DNA of 64,000 bases, taken from positions 1-64,000 of the forward strand of contig NZ_BMNH01000034.1 in NCBI RefSeq assembly GCF_014646355.1, in the 5' to 3' direction. Below the pieces are notes generated by a model. That model worked only from the letters and a program-made list of their open reading frames with translations, made no database searches and was not told the origin of the DNA. Below, in pieces: positions 8,803 through 18,158 of this stretch; the first letter of the stretch is position 1; every line of letters begins with the position of its first letter. Position numbers and translations under genes: made by a program. The DNA is from Nonomuraea cavernae. Its GTDB lineage: Bacteria; Actinomycetota; Actinomycetes; Streptosporangiales; Streptosporangiaceae.

Positions 8803-9663
8803 TTACAACTCGTCGGTGGCCGACCGGCGGTTGCTTCTGACCGTGTCGCCCGGCTGACGGTCGGGCACCGGCGGCGGAGTGCCGCCGAACTCGGGGCACA
8901 GCGCCTGGTGGTCGCACCAGTCGCACAGCCTGCTGCGCCGCGCCCGCCACTCGCCCGACTCCAGCGCCCGCTCGATCGCCGCCCACAGCGCCCGCACCTT
9001 GCGCTCGGTGGCCAGCAGGTCGGCCTCGTCGGGCGCGTAACGCAGCACCTCACCACCGCCGCCCAGGTAGACGAGCTGCAGCAGCCGCGGCACCCGGCCG
9101 CGCAGCCGCCACAGCACCAGCGCGTAGAACTTCATCTGGAACAGCGCCTTGGCCTCGAAGTCGGGCCCCGGCGCGCTGCCCGTCTTGTAGTCGACCACGC
9201 GGACCTCGCCCGACGGGGCCACGTCGAGCCGGTCGACGTAGCCGCGCAGCATCAGGCCGTCGTCGAGCACCGCCTCGACGTAGAGCTCGCGCTCGGCCGG
9301 CTCCAGCCGCGTCGGGTCCTCCAGGGTGAAGTAGCGCTCCAGCATGGCCCGCGCCTGGGCCAGCCACTCGGCCTGCTCGCCCTCGTCGGCGAACATCCGC
9401 GCGTAGGCCGGGTCGTCGTCGAGCAGCCGCCGCCACTGCGGCTCCAGGAGCTCCAGCGCCGCCTCGACCGACCGCCTGGGGGCGGGCAGGTCGTAGAGCC
9501 GCTCCAGCACCGCGTGGACCACCGTGCCGCGCACCGCCGCCTGCGACGGTCTCTCCGGCAACTGGTCGATCACGCGGAAGCGGTAGAGGAGAGGACAGGT
9601 CATGAAGTCGCCCGCCCGGGACGGGGAGAGAGCTCCGATGATCACCGGATCGGTCAACGTCAT
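8803..9663 (-). CDS. RecB-family PD-(D/E)XK nuclease-like protein
   Basis: A 286-aa protein of the PDDEXK_1 / RecB-family exonuclease group, related to the nuclease part of AddB and Cas4. The catalytic core is visible as EVRVVDYKTGSAPG (D...x K) after an upstream acidic E (motifs around residues 150-185). The C-terminal Cys residues (C in CDWCDHQALCPEF) together with an N-terminal Cys (MTCPLLYRF) form the usual 4-Cys Fe-S cluster arrangement. The ATG at 9663 fits the family N-terminus GALSPSRAGDFMTCP. The same family sits near mpa in M. tuberculosis. Role: presumably DNA end processing; not proven here. Confidence 0.85.
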   Translation of the reverse strand: MTLTDPVIIGALSPSRAGDFMTCPLLYRFRVIDQLPERPSQAAVRGTVVHAVLERLYDLPAPRRSVEAALELLEPQWRRLLDDDPAYARMFADEGEQAEWLAQARAMLERYFTLEDPTRLEPAERELYVEAVLDDGLMLRGYVDRLDVAPSGEVRVVDYKTGSAPGPDFEAKALFQMKFYALVLWRLRGRVPRLLQLVYLGGGGEVLRYAPDEADLLATERKVRALWAAIERALESGEWRARRSRLCDWCDHQALCPEFGGTPPPVPDRQPGDTVRSNRRSATDEL

Positions 9664-9670
9664 GCACCGC

Positions 9671-9676
9671 ACTCTA
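9671..9676 (-). promoter_or_regulatory. Leaderless-type -10 element of the RecB-like gene
   Basis: Minus-strand TAGAGT lies 7 bases before the ATG at 9663. This is consistent with leaderless transcription. No ribosome site is visible. Confidence 0.4.
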
Positions 9677-9777
9677 GGTGAAGTCCCCGACAGATTAGGG
9701 CCCGCGAAACCAGGATCACCTGATCGGGCGCGTAGCATCAAGGCAGCGAGAGCTTGTTACGAACGTCAAGGAGTGCG

Positions 9778-10914
9778 GTGAGCGAGCAGAGCCCGCGGCA
9801 GGAGTTCTCCGGCCTTCGGATGGGGAAGCCGTTCGGCATTCCGGTCTACGTCTCATGGACCTGGTTCGTCGTCGCCGCCTTCATCACCTGGATCTTCGGC
9901 GAGCGGGTGCGCGACATGCTGCCCGAGCTCGACGCCACCGCCGCCTACGCCGTCGCCTTCGTCTTCGCCGTGCTGCTCTACGTCTCGGTGCTGCTGCACG
10001 AGCTGGCGCACAGCGTGCTGGCCAAGTCCTACGGCCTGCCGGTGCGCCGGATCACCCTCTACCTTCTCGGCGGCGTGTCGGAGATCGAGAAGGAGCCGCC
10101 CACGCCGGGCAAGGAGTTCATGGTCGCCGCGGCCGGCCCGGCGCTCTCGCTCGGCCTGGCGGCCGCCGGCCTGCTCGCCGACGTCTACCTGGTCAACGGC
10201 GGCGGCATCCCCGAGGTGCTGATCTGGCAGCTGTGGGTGGCCAACCTCATCGTGGGCGTCTTCAACCTGCTGCCCGGGCTGCCGCTCGACGGCGGCCGGA
10301 TGCTGCGCGCCGGGGTCTGGAAGCTCACCCGCAACCCCGGCACCGGCACCGTCGCCGCCGCCTGGGGCGGGCGGGCGCTGGCCGTGCTGCTGGTCCTGTC
10401 GCCGTTCGCCATGTCGATGATGAGCGGTCAGGAGCTCGACTACCGCGACCTGCTGTGGCCGACGGTGCTGGCCTCCTTCATCTGGCTGGGCGCCTCACAG
10501 TCGCTGCGGGTGGCGCGCATCCGTGCCCGGATCCCGCAGGTCAACGCCCGCAGCCTGGCCCGCAGGGCGATCCCGGTCACGGCCGAGACGCCGCTGTCGG
10601 AGGCGCTGCGCCAGGCGGGCGAGAAACGGGCGGGCGCCGTCGTCGTGGTCGACCACGAGGGCCGGCCGCTGGCGATCGTCAACGAGGCGGCCGTCCAGGC
10701 CACCCCCGACCACCGCCGCCCATGGGTCACCTCCGGGTCCATGGCCAAGTCGCTGGAGCCGTCCATGGTGCTGGCCGCCGATCTGGAGGGCGAGGCGCTC
10801 ATCGAGGCCATGCGCGAGACCCCGGCGGGCGAATACCTGCTCGTGGAGCGGGGCGGCGAGATCTACGGCGTGCTCGCCACCGCCGACGTCAACCGGATCT
10901 TCACCGGCGTCTGA
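9778..10914 (+). CDS. Site-2-protease-family zinc metalloprotease with CBS domains (Rip3-like)
   Basis: A 378-aa M50-family intramembrane protease. The HELAH zinc motif is near residues 74-78, and the third ligand Asp lies in NLLPGLPLDGGRML. Five to six membrane helices fill the first 250 residues. The C-terminal ~110 residues hold a tandem CBS-type regulatory module. The layout (TM-HExxH-LDG-CBS) matches mycobacterial Rip3-like proteases, whose substrates are usually anti-sigma factors or other membrane proteins. I used GTG 9778 because AAGGAG ends 4 bases upstream. Divergent from the RecB-like gene. Confidence 0.88.
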   Translation: MSEQSPRQEFSGLRMGKPFGIPVYVSWTWFVVAAFITWIFGERVRDMLPELDATAAYAVAFVFAVLLYVSVLLHELAHSVLAKSYGLPVRRITLYLLGGVSEIEKEPPTPGKEFMVAAAGPALSLGLAAAGLLADVYLVNGGGIPEVLIWQLWVANLIVGVFNLLPGLPLDGGRMLRAGVWKLTRNPGTGTVAAAWGGRALAVLLVLSPFAMSMMSGQELDYRDLLWPTVLASFIWLGASQSLRVARIRARIPQVNARSLARRAIPVTAETPLSEALRQAGEKRAGAVVVVDHEGRPLAIVNEAAVQATPDHRRPWVTSGSMAKSLEPSMVLAADLEGEALIEAMRETPAGEYLLVERGGEIYGVLATADVNRIFTGV

Positions 10915-11277
10915 TTTGTCCCACTCGAATATGCGGCAGCCCCCGGCTAGTGTCATAGCCAGTGATCAGGCCGGTGCGGCGGGGCCGGATCGCGCCCCGG
11001 CGGTGCAAGGATGCGACGACTGGCCGATAGTGTTCGTTTTGGCCAAACTTGCACACTAAAGGGGTTTGTTGCGGTCCACCGTTTCGCTGAACGGCGACGG
11101 GCCGGCCGCGACATCACCTCGTCGTCTGGGTATGCGTATGGCTGGTGGCCGTCACGGCAGTGCGGGTGCCGTGACATCGCCGGCTTCCGGGGAGGAGAGT
11201 TGAGTGACCGAGCGCAGCGAGGGCACCCATGAGCGCGGCACGGTGGTCATGAAGACGTTGGTCATGAAGGAGGGCTC
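10915..11277. other. 363-bp intergenic region with one short palindrome
   Basis: No convincing gene. A perfect 10-bp palindrome TTTGGCCAAA lies at 11038-11047 and a short inverted repeat GGCTA/TAGCC just after 10950. Both might be operators for the FHA gene downstream. Small reading frames on both strands lack ribosome sites and family features. Confidence 0.4.
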
Positions 11278-12753
11278 ATGACCGGCCGGGGTTTCGGGGC
11301 GGTCCGTCCGCTCCCCGGCGACGGGCTGGTCGCCTGCCTGGGCGGGCTGCTGCTGGTGTGCGACGCGTCCGAGGCGGCGGCCGACAACCTGCTCCAGGCG
11401 CTGCGCGAGACGGCCGCCTCCGGCGGAGACGGCCGGGCCCTGGCCCGCCGCGCCGCCCAGGTCCTCGCCGCCAACATGACCGGCGACCCCGCCACGTGCG
11501 CGGTCGCGGGGCCGGTCGGCGACGGCGTGGCCGTCCTGGTCAGCGGCTCGGCCGCGGCCACGATCACGACCGCCGCAGGCGAGACGCGGCTGGCCGGCAG
11601 CGACTCCCTGACCTGGGCCGACCGGCTGATCAGCGGCCCCGTCGAGCGCGTCCGGCTCACCCTGCCCGGCGCCGGTGAGCCGCACCCCGCGGTCGGCTTC
11701 GACGGCGGCGTGGTGCACGGCGGCGGTCTCGCGGGCGACTTCAGCGACCGGGCTCCCGCCCCGTCCAGGCCGCTCACCAGCGAGATGCCCAACACCGCGC
11801 TGCACATGGAGCCCGACCTGATCCAGGCGCCGGAGCGCCCGGCGGTGCAGATGGCCCCCTACCCGATGTCCGGCGACCAGCCGTCCGCCCCGCAGAGCCC
11901 GCCTCCGGGCCTTCCGTCGGGCCCCCAGGCGACGCCGTCCCTCGCGGACCAGTCGCCCTACCGGCCGCCGCGGGAGCAGCCTCAGCAGAGCGCGTTCCCC
12001 TCCTACGACGAGCCCGCCCCCTCCGGCAACGGCACCGTCCCCGAGCACTTCGAGCAGCCCGCCCCGCCGGAGCGGTTCGACCAGCCGGAGCGGTTCGACC
12101 AGCCCGAGCGCCACTTCGAGCCCGGCCCGCCGCTCATGGGTCCGCCCGACCACTTCGAGCCCGGCCCGCCGCCGATGGGTCCCCCCGATCACTTCGATCA
12201 GCCGGGCCCGCCGCCGATGGGCCAGCCCGACCACTTCGACCAGCCCGGTCCGCCGCAGGAGCAGGCCGACCACGGCGACCGCCCCCTGGTCTACGGCGTC
12301 GACTGCAAGAACGACCACTTCAACGACCCGCGCGTGCCCTACTGCGCGGTGTGCGGCATCGCGCTCGTCCAGCGCACGCTCGTCCCCTACAAGGGCCCGC
12401 GCCCCCCGCTCGGCGTGCTCGTCCTCGACGACGGCACCGCGCTGCCGCTGGAGAGCGACTACCTCCTCGGCCGCGACCCGGAGCGCGCCCCCGAGGTGGC
12501 CGGCGGCACCGCGAGGCCCGCCAAGGTCACCAGCCCCGACGGCTCCGTCTCCCGCCGCCACCTCCGGGTGGCCCTCGACGGCTGGGACGTCAACCTGGTC
12601 GACCTCGGCTCGGTCAACGGCACCCAGATCCAGCCGCCTGGCGATCCCAACTTCTACGACATCCCGCCCAACGAGCCGGTCACCATAGTCCCCGGCACCA
12701 CCGTTCGCGTCGGCGTCTCCCGCACGCTGCGCTTCGAGCCCCACCGGGGGTGA
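11278..12753 (+). CDS. FHA-domain protein with long Pro-rich repeat linker
   Basis: A 491-aa cytoplasmic protein. The N-terminal ~140 residues look like a degenerate PP2C-type fold (GDGLVACLGGLLLVCDA... GVAVLVSG). A long Pro/Asp/Gln-rich linker follows with 14-15-residue repeats of the type DHFxPGPPPMGxP (about residues 270-325). A Cys cluster (VDCKNDHFNDPRVPYCAVC) resembles a half zinc ribbon. The C-terminal FHA phosphothreonine-binding domain (about 385-490) has GRDP, SRRH and LGSVNGTQI. It probably acts in Ser/Thr-kinase signalling. A GGAGGGCTC site precedes the ATG. Exact partner unknown. Confidence 0.82.
   Translation: MTGRGFGAVRPLPGDGLVACLGGLLLVCDASEAAADNLLQALRETAASGGDGRALARRAAQVLAANMTGDPATCAVAGPVGDGVAVLVSGSAAATITTAAGETRLAGSDSLTWADRLISGPVERVRLTLPGAGEPHPAVGFDGGVVHGGGLAGDFSDRAPAPSRPLTSEMPNTALHMEPDLIQAPERPAVQMAPYPMSGDQPSAPQSPPPGLPSGPQATPSLADQSPYRPPREQPQQSAFPSYDEPAPSGNGTVPEHFEQPAPPERFDQPERFDQPERHFEPGPPLMGPPDHFEPGPPPMGPPDHFDQPGPPPMGQPDHFDQPGPPQEQADHGDRPLVYGVDCKNDHFNDPRVPYCAVCGIALVQRTLVPYKGPRPPLGVLVLDDGTALPLESDYLLGRDPERAPEVAGGTARPAKVTSPDGSVSRRHLRVALDGWDVNLVDLGSVNGTQIQPPGDPNFYDIPPNEPVTIVPGTTVRVGVSRTLRFEPHRG
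12109..12260 (+). repeat. Coding tandem repeat in the FHA protein linker
   Basis: About three to four imperfect 42-45-bp units encode DHFEPGPPPMGPP-like segments. The repeat stays in frame and lies in a region expected to be disordered. Confidence 0.6.
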
Positions 12754-12761
12754 CCGTCGCG

Positions 12762-12785
12762 CGGGCACCGCGGCGACGGTGCCCG
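12762..12785 (+). terminator. Rho-independent-like hairpin after the FHA gene
   Basis: Stem GGGCACCG (12763-12770) / CGGTGCCC (12777-12784), extendable by one C-G pair, with loop CGGCGA. It begins 9 bases after the FHA stop codon. Confidence 0.6.
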
Positions 12786-13414
12786 TCAGCGCCGCGCCGG
12801 GCGTGATCGCGACGGCCTCGCCGGGTCAGGAGTGGTCCGCCTGGTTTCGGCGGCGAAGGTCGGTGGCCAAGGTCGGCGGCCTGGTTTCGGCGGCGAAGGC
12901 GCCTGAGCCACCACCCGGGGACCGTGACCTGAGACGCGCGGACAGCCCCGGCGAGGTGACCGGTCTCCGTCCCGTGCCTGACGATCGCCGATGACCGATC
13001 GAGGGTCCGCGTCATTCAATGCTTGGGCGAAATATGTCGAGTTATGGCGTTGTGGGGTTTCTCGTCCACGCTGGCCGTTCCCCGGAGGGACCGTGCCGCG
13101 GTGTGCGGGCAGGACGGCGGCCGGACCTGCCACTTGACCGTCCGCCGACCGGGTCCGTCGTGCGTCCGGTCCCGTTGATCGTGCCGGCCCGAGCCGGTCC
13201 GGCCGGTCGTCCGGACGATTCGCCGCGGCCTATGAGGGAGGCGGCGTCGCGCCATTCCTCTTGCTGTTCCTGGTAATTCTTTGGAAGGTCGTACGCTAAT
13301 AGAGAAAATCTCCGGTTCATGAAGAAATGGCCTTCGAGGGCATTTCTCGGGATCCGTGGCCCGTCCGTTTCCGGTGACCGGCCGGTGTGAGACGCGTACG
13401 GAGGAGAGCCGGGC
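12786..13414. other. 630-bp intergenic region with a 40-bp-period direct repeat
   Basis: No supported gene. A 21-bp direct repeat beginning GCCTGGTTTCGG occurs at 12839-12859 and 12879-12899 (period 40). Around 13270-13350 the base composition drops to AT-rich. A stem of AGAAATG..CC / GG..CATTTCT (13323-13347, one mismatch, loop TTCGA) might terminate the minus-strand GAF gene. A 92-codon minus-strand frame ending near 13042 has no ribosome site and a low-complexity C-terminal half, so it is not called. Confidence 0.45.
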
Positions 13415-13912
13415 TCAGGCGCGGATGAAGGCGTGGACGCCGCGTAGCTGGCGTACGGCGGCCTCCAGCCCGCTGGCCGCCTCCAGGGCCCGGCCGGCGG
13501 CGGTGGCGAAGCGACTCAGCAGCTCCTCGTCGCGGTCGCTGAAGAGCCGTCCCGCGACCCAGAGGAGCGCGTGCTCACGGGTGGCGACGGGCACCGGCGT
13601 CGCCAGGAAGCCCGGCTCGCCCACCGACGGGTCGCGGGCCAGGAGCACGGGCGCCGGAGACGCCGCCAGCGTCTTGAACACCCCCGACTCGGCCAGCCAG
13701 GGGCGCACCCGGAGCGGGTCGCCCGGCGGCGCGTGCACGTGGACGCTGTGGGCGGCCTCACACAGCGCGTCCACGCGCACGAAGCCCGCGTAGGCGGCGC
13801 CCGTGACCGCCGCGGCGGCGCGGGCCAGCCGGTCGATGAGTTTCGCGGCGTCGAGGCAGGAGAACGAGACGATGAGCTCGTGCACGGCCACGTCGGTACG
13901 GTTGCTCGGCAT
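13415..13912 (-). CDS. Stand-alone GAF-domain-like protein
   Basis: A 165-aa single-domain protein. The order of secondary structure and motifs (AAKLIDRLARAAAAVTGAAYAGFVRVD, then FLATPVPVATREHALLWVAGRLFSDRDEELLSRFATAAGRALEAA) fits a GAF sensor domain like those in front of actinobacterial SpoIIE phosphatases and histidine kinases. No output domain is attached. It may bind a small ligand and act through a partner. It is monocistronic, bounded by non-coding DNA on both sides. The assignment rests on pattern only. Confidence 0.65.
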   Translation of the reverse strand: MPSNRTDVAVHELIVSFSCLDAAKLIDRLARAAAAVTGAAYAGFVRVDALCEAAHSVHVHAPPGDPLRVRPWLAESGVFKTLAASPAPVLLARDPSVGEPGFLATPVPVATREHALLWVAGRLFSDRDEELLSRFATAAGRALEAASGLEAAVRQLRGVHAFIRA

Positions 13913-14062
13913 CGCGGTGTCCCGGAGGAGGGGTGAGGACGCGCACCCCGATCACGCGAATCTCAAGGGCGGAGACCCGGAGTATTGCTCGCGGGGGAGC
14001 GCTTGACCAGACCTCATCCGGAAATCGGAATTATTACCGTATTTCGGACAGGTCGCGGGTCT

Positions 14063-15154
14063 CTAACGCGGGCGCAGCAGTACCCACTCCACGTCGTCGC
14101 TCCGCGTCCCGTCCGACTGGGGGAACAACTCCCGGTGCACGGACTCACGGCTGAACCCCGCGCGCTCCAGCACCCCGTGGGAGGCGGTGTTGGAGATGTC
14201 GGTGCCCGCCACGATCCGGTGCAGCGTCGTACGGGCGAACGCCCAGTCGGTCAGCAGGCGTACCGCCCGGGTCATGAACCCCCGGCCGCGGAAGGCGGAT
14301 CGCAGGGAATAGCCGATCATGGCCTGCCCCAGCACCGGCGTCACCTGCATCAGCTGCAGGTGCCCGGCGAACGCCCCGGAGGCGGCGTCGCGGACCGCCA
14401 GCTCGATCCGCTGCCCCGACACCCACCAGTAGCCGGTGTAGCGGCAGCGGCGCCGGTCGTCGTCCAGAGTGCTGGGCGGCCCCAGGTTGTAGGCCGCCAC
14501 GCTGGGCTCGGCCAGCATGCGGTGGAAGTCTCCGGCGTCCTCGGGCGCCATCTGCACGAGGCGGACCACCCCGTCGGTGAGCTCGCCCCCCTCGAACGGC
14601 GGCAGGTAGGGCGGCACGTACGCGCCGGAGTCGTGGGCGAGACGGGCGAAGCAGATGAAGTCGGTGCGACGGCCGTCGCGCAGCATTTTGGCGTCCCGCC
14701 TGCGCCCCTCCTCGGTGAAGCCGGCCTTGCCGGCGACCCGCAGGCTGGCGATGTTCTCCACGATCGCCTGGATCTCGACCCGGTGGACGCCATGGTCGAA
14801 CAGCCATTCCGCGACCGCCCGCGCGGCGGTGCTCGCCACTCCCTTGCCGCGCGCCCACGGCGCGACCAGATAGCCCATCTCCACCGTGGCCTGCTCGTCG
14901 GGCGCCGAGACGCCCACGGATCCCACGTAGCGGCCGTTCTCGGTGATCGCGAACTCCGCGCCGCCGCACTCCCACTTCGCCGCGGCGGCCGTCAGGTAGG
15001 CGCGGGCGTCGCGTGGCGTGTAGGGCGCCGGCAGGGCAGGCAGGAACTCGGCCGTCACCGGGTCGTCGCAGGCGGCGACGATCGACTCGGCGTCCGCCCC
15101 GGCCGGGGCGCGCAGCACCAGCGAGCCCGAGGAGATCATTTCACGCGGGAACAT
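14063..15154 (-). CDS. Tandem GNAT-family N-acetyltransferase
   Basis: A 363-aa protein with two GNAT domains (about residues 8-165 and 195-355). Each shows the acetyl-CoA-binding loop: VAPWARGKGVASTAARAVAEWLF and LRSAFRGRGFMTRAVRLLTDWAF. Both keep the following N...ASxxVxxxxGF helix (NIASLRVAGKAGF; NTASHGVLERAGF). Both domains look like the RimJ/RimL subfamily, which acetylates protein N-termini or small amines; the substrate is unknown. Divergent from trmI with a 55-bp gap. Confidence 0.85.
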   Translation of the reverse strand: MFPREMISSGSLVLRAPAGADAESIVAACDDPVTAEFLPALPAPYTPRDARAYLTAAAAKWECGGAEFAITENGRYVGSVGVSAPDEQATVEMGYLVAPWARGKGVASTAARAVAEWLFDHGVHRVEIQAIVENIASLRVAGKAGFTEEGRRRDAKMLRDGRRTDFICFARLAHDSGAYVPPYLPPFEGGELTDGVVRLVQMAPEDAGDFHRMLAEPSVAAYNLGPPSTLDDDRRRCRYTGYWWVSGQRIELAVRDAASGAFAGHLQLMQVTPVLGQAMIGYSLRSAFRGRGFMTRAVRLLTDWAFARTTLHRIVAGTDISNTASHGVLERAGFSRESVHRELFPQSDGTRSDDVEWVLLRPR

Positions 15155-15194
15155 CCCTCATAGATATCGCGCGTCTGGACGCGCCCGAAAGCCC

Positions 15195-15200
15195 TATAAC
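15195..15200 (+). promoter_or_regulatory. -10 element upstream of trmI
   Basis: TATAAC lies 9 bases before the trmI ATG. No ribosome site intervenes, so the transcript would start almost at the ATG. Confidence 0.4.
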
Positions 15201-15209
15201 CTTGCCGAC

Positions 15210-16070
15210 ATGGGTTTCCGCAGGCATGGGCCGTTCCAGGCGGGGGATCAGGTGCAGCTCACCGACCCCAAGAACAAGCGTCACACGATCACGCTCAAGC
15301 AGGACGGCGTCTTCCACACGCACAAGGGCGCCATCCCGCACAGCGACCTGATCGGCCAGCCCGAAGGCTCCGTGGTGCGCTCCTCGGGCGGCACCCAGTA
15401 CCTCGCCTTCCGCCATCTGCTGCAGGACTACACCCTCGCCATGCCGCGCGGCGCCGCCGTGATCTATCCGAAGGACGCCGCGCAGATCGTCGGCATGGCC
15501 GACATCTTCCCGGGCGCCCGGGTGATCGAGGCCGGCGTCGGCTCCGGCGCGCTGACCTGCTTCCTGCTGCGCGCCGTCGGCCCCGAGGGCCGCGTCACGT
15601 CGTACGAGCGCCGCCAGGACTTCGCCGACGTCGCCCGCACGAACGTGGAGCGGTTCTTCGGCACCGAGCCGGGCGGCCCGGCCGACAACTGGCGGCTGGT
15701 CGTGGGCGACCTGGTGGCCTCGATCGACGAGATCGACGTCGACCGCGTCATCCTCGACATGCTCGCTCCCTGGGAGTGCGTCGACGCGGTCGCCAAGGCC
15801 CTCACGCCGGGCGGTGTGATCTGCTGTTACGTGGCGACGACCACCCAGCTGTCGAAGACCGTGGAGGTCATTCGCGATCACGGGAGTTTCACCGAGCCCC
15901 ATGCGTGGGAGACCCTGGTTCGCGACTGGCATGTCGAAGGCCTCGCCGTACGACCCGACCATCGGATGATCGGGCACACGGGGTTCCTCGTCACCGCCCG
16001 CCGCATGGCGGACGGTGTGGCGCCCCCGCCGCGACGCCGACGACCGAAGGGAACCACCGAGGAACTATGA
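15210..16070 (+). CDS. trmI: tRNA (adenine-58-N1)-methyltransferase
   Basis: A 286-aa SAM-dependent methyltransferase that makes m1A58 in the T-loop of tRNA. The N-terminal small beta domain contains the family start FQAGDQVQLTDPKNKRHTITL. The Rossmann part has the SAM motif VIEAGVGSGALTCFLLRAVG (about residues 108-127) and VDRVILDMLAPWE. The family forms tetramers. It lies next to the proteasome ATPase gene, as in M. tuberculosis (Rv2118c next to mpa), which supports the name. The C-terminus is basic. Confidence 0.95.
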   Translation: MGFRRHGPFQAGDQVQLTDPKNKRHTITLKQDGVFHTHKGAIPHSDLIGQPEGSVVRSSGGTQYLAFRHLLQDYTLAMPRGAAVIYPKDAAQIVGMADIFPGARVIEAGVGSGALTCFLLRAVGPEGRVTSYERRQDFADVARTNVERFFGTEPGGPADNWRLVVGDLVASIDEIDVDRVILDMLAPWECVDAVAKALTPGGVICCYVATTTQLSKTVEVIRDHGSFTEPHAWETLVRDWHVEGLAVRPDHRMIGHTGFLVTARRMADGVAPPPRRRRPKGTTEEL

Positions 16071-16274
16071 CGATTTGGCCACGAGGCTGCGTTGGTACGT
16101 GACACGGGAACAGACGGCGGCGTTCATGTGCTGGCAGTATCAAACGCGCTATTAGGGATTAATCACCGAATACTGCATGCCACTCGACGAACACTGCCCG
16201 GCCAGGTTACGGAGGGGCCCGAGATAGGTAAGGTCCTTAGTAGTCGCCCTCGACTGGGAAGGAGGTGACGGGGC

Positions 16275-18038
16275 GTGGCAGCTCGCGATGATGCTGAGGC
16301 TCGAGCCGCGCAGCGCGAACGGGAGGTCGCTGATCTTTCAACACAGGTCTCCTTCCTCCAAGAGGAGATCACCGCGCTGAGGCGGAAGCTGGCCGAGTCA
16401 CCCCGTCAGGCCAGAGTCCTCGAAGAGCGCCTTCATGAGGCACAGGCAAACCTCGCGGCCGTTACCGGCCAGAACGAACGCCTGGTGGCCACACTCAAGG
16501 AGGCCAGGGACCAGATCGTTGCTCTCAAGGAGGAGGTCGACCGGCTGGCGCAGCCGCCATCCGGGTTCGGCACCTTCCTCGAGGCCCGGGAAGACGGCAC
16601 GATCGAGGTGTTCACCGGCGGTCGCAAGCTGCGGGTCAACGTCAGCCCGGCCGTCGACGTCGACTCGCTGCGGCGTGGCCAGGAGGTCATGCTCAACGAG
16701 GCCCTCAACGTGGTCGAAGCCCTCGGCTACGAAGAGATCGGCGAGATCGTGATGCTCAAGGAGTTGCTCGACGAGGGCCGGCGCGCCCTGGTCATCTCGC
16801 ACGCCGACGAGGAGCGCGTCGTGCGGCTGGCCGAGTCGCTGGTCGGCCAGCCCATCAGGGCGGGTGACTCGCTCCTTCTGGAGCCCCGGTCGGGCTACGT
16901 CTACGAGCGCATTCCCAAGTCCGAAGTCGAAGAGCTCGTCCTCGAAGAGGTCCCCGACATCTCCTACGAGGAGATCGGCGGCCTGATGCGGCAGATCGAG
17001 CAGATCAGGGACGCCATCGAGCTGCCCTACCTGCACGCCGACCTGTTCCGCGAGCACAAGCTGCGTCCGCCCAAGGGCGTGCTGCTCTACGGCCCTCCCG
17101 GCTGTGGCAAGACGCTCATCGCCAAGGCCGTCGCCAACTCCCTGGCCAAGCAGGTCGCGGAGAAGACCGGCCAGTCCGGCAAGAGCTTCTTCCTCAACAT
17201 CAAGGGCCCCGAGCTGCTCAACAAGTACGTCGGCGAGACCGAGCGGCACATCCGCCTGGTCTTCCAGCGGGCCCGCGAGAAGGCCTCCGAGGGCACCCCG
17301 GTGATCGTGTTCTTCGACGAGATGGACTCGATCTTCCGGACCCGTGGCTCGGGCGTGTCGTCCGACGTGGAGAACACCATCGTGCCCCAGCTGCTGTCGG
17401 AGATCGACGGTGTCGAGGGCCTGGAGAACGTCATCGTCATCGGCGCCTCCAACCGCGAGGACATGATCGACCCGGCGATCCTGCGGCCCGGCCGCCTGGA
17501 CGTCAAGATCAAGATCGAGCGGCCGGACGCCGAGGCGGCCAAGGACATCTTCTCGAAGTACCTCATCCCGGATCTGCCGCTGCACCCGGACGACCTGTCC
17601 GAGCACAGCGACTCCCGCGAGGCCACCATCCACGGCATGATCCAGAGCGTCGTCGAGCGCATGTACACCGAGAGCGAGGAGAACCGCTTCCTCGAGGTGA
17701 CCTACGCCAACGGCGACAAGGAAGTCCTCTACTTCAAGGACTTCAACTCCGGCGCGATGATCCAGAACATCGTCGACCGCGGCAAGAAGATGGCGATCAA
17801 GCAGTTCCTGGAGAGCGGCCAGAAGGGCCTGCGGGTGCAGCACCTGCTCACGGCCTGCGTGGACGAGTTCTCCGAGAACGAAGACCTGCCCAACACCACC
17901 AACCCCGACGACTGGGCCCGCATCTCCGGCAAGAAGGGCGAGCGGATCGTCTACATCCGCACCCTCGTCTCCGGCAAGCAGGGCGCCGAAGCCGGCCGTT
18001 CCATCGACACGGTGGCCAACACCGGCCAGTACCTGTAG
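16275..18038 (+). CDS. arc: Proteasome-associated AAA+ ATPase ARC/Mpa
   Basis: A 587-aa AAA+ unfoldase that captures pupylated proteins and threads them into the 20S proteasome. It has an N-terminal coiled coil (about 1-95) that binds Pup and two OB-type subdomains (about 97-245). The AAA module has Walker A GPPGCGKT (about 273-280), Walker B VIVFFDEMDS (about 344-353) and GASNREDMIDPAILRPGR. The C-terminal GQYL tail docks into the alpha ring and opens the gate. The start is GTG with a near-perfect AAGGAGGTG ribosome site 8 bases upstream. The symbol mpa is used in mycobacteria. It is the downstream neighbour of trmI and ends at a strong terminator. Confidence 0.98.
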   Translation: MAARDDAEARAAQREREVADLSTQVSFLQEEITALRRKLAESPRQARVLEERLHEAQANLAAVTGQNERLVATLKEARDQIVALKEEVDRLAQPPSGFGTFLEAREDGTIEVFTGGRKLRVNVSPAVDVDSLRRGQEVMLNEALNVVEALGYEEIGEIVMLKELLDEGRRALVISHADEERVVRLAESLVGQPIRAGDSLLLEPRSGYVYERIPKSEVEELVLEEVPDISYEEIGGLMRQIEQIRDAIELPYLHADLFREHKLRPPKGVLLYGPPGCGKTLIAKAVANSLAKQVAEKTGQSGKSFFLNIKGPELLNKYVGETERHIRLVFQRAREKASEGTPVIVFFDEMDSIFRTRGSGVSSDVENTIVPQLLSEIDGVEGLENVIVIGASNREDMIDPAILRPGRLDVKIKIERPDAEAAKDIFSKYLIPDLPLHPDDLSEHSDSREATIHGMIQSVVERMYTESEENRFLEVTYANGDKEVLYFKDFNSGAMIQNIVDRGKKMAIKQFLESGQKGLRVQHLLTACVDEFSENEDLPNTTNPDDWARISGKKGERIVYIRTLVSGKQGAEAGRSIDTVANTGQYL

Positions 18039-18063
18039 GCACAGGCCGGTCACACGGCACAGA

Positions 18064-18091
18064 GGGGCCGCGCGGAACACCGCGCGGCCCC
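18064..18091 (+). terminator. Terminator of the ARC gene
   Basis: A perfect 12-bp GC stem (18064-18075 / 18080-18091) with tetraloop AACA starts 25 bases after the stop codon. A short pyrimidine run follows. Confidence 0.85.
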
Positions 18092-18158
18092 TTCCGCGTC
18101 CGCCGGACCACCGCCCGGCCCGGCCGCCCACCAGCGCGCCCGGGCCGCCCGGGCGGCG

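Noticed and set aside
8803..9663. RecB-like gene considered as Cas4
   Set aside because: Family features fit both, but there is no CRISPR locus, and the synteny near trmI/mpa matches the non-CRISPR RecB-family gene.
12839..12899. Possible start of a CRISPR array (21-bp repeat, 40-bp period)
   Set aside because: Only two copies, the intervening sequence shares the repeat composition, and no cas genes are present.
13042..13320. Possible 92-aa minus-strand gene in the FHA-GAF gap
   Set aside because: No ribosome site, and the second half is low-complexity Gly/Arg/Pro. The first 30 residues look less biased but are not enough for a call.
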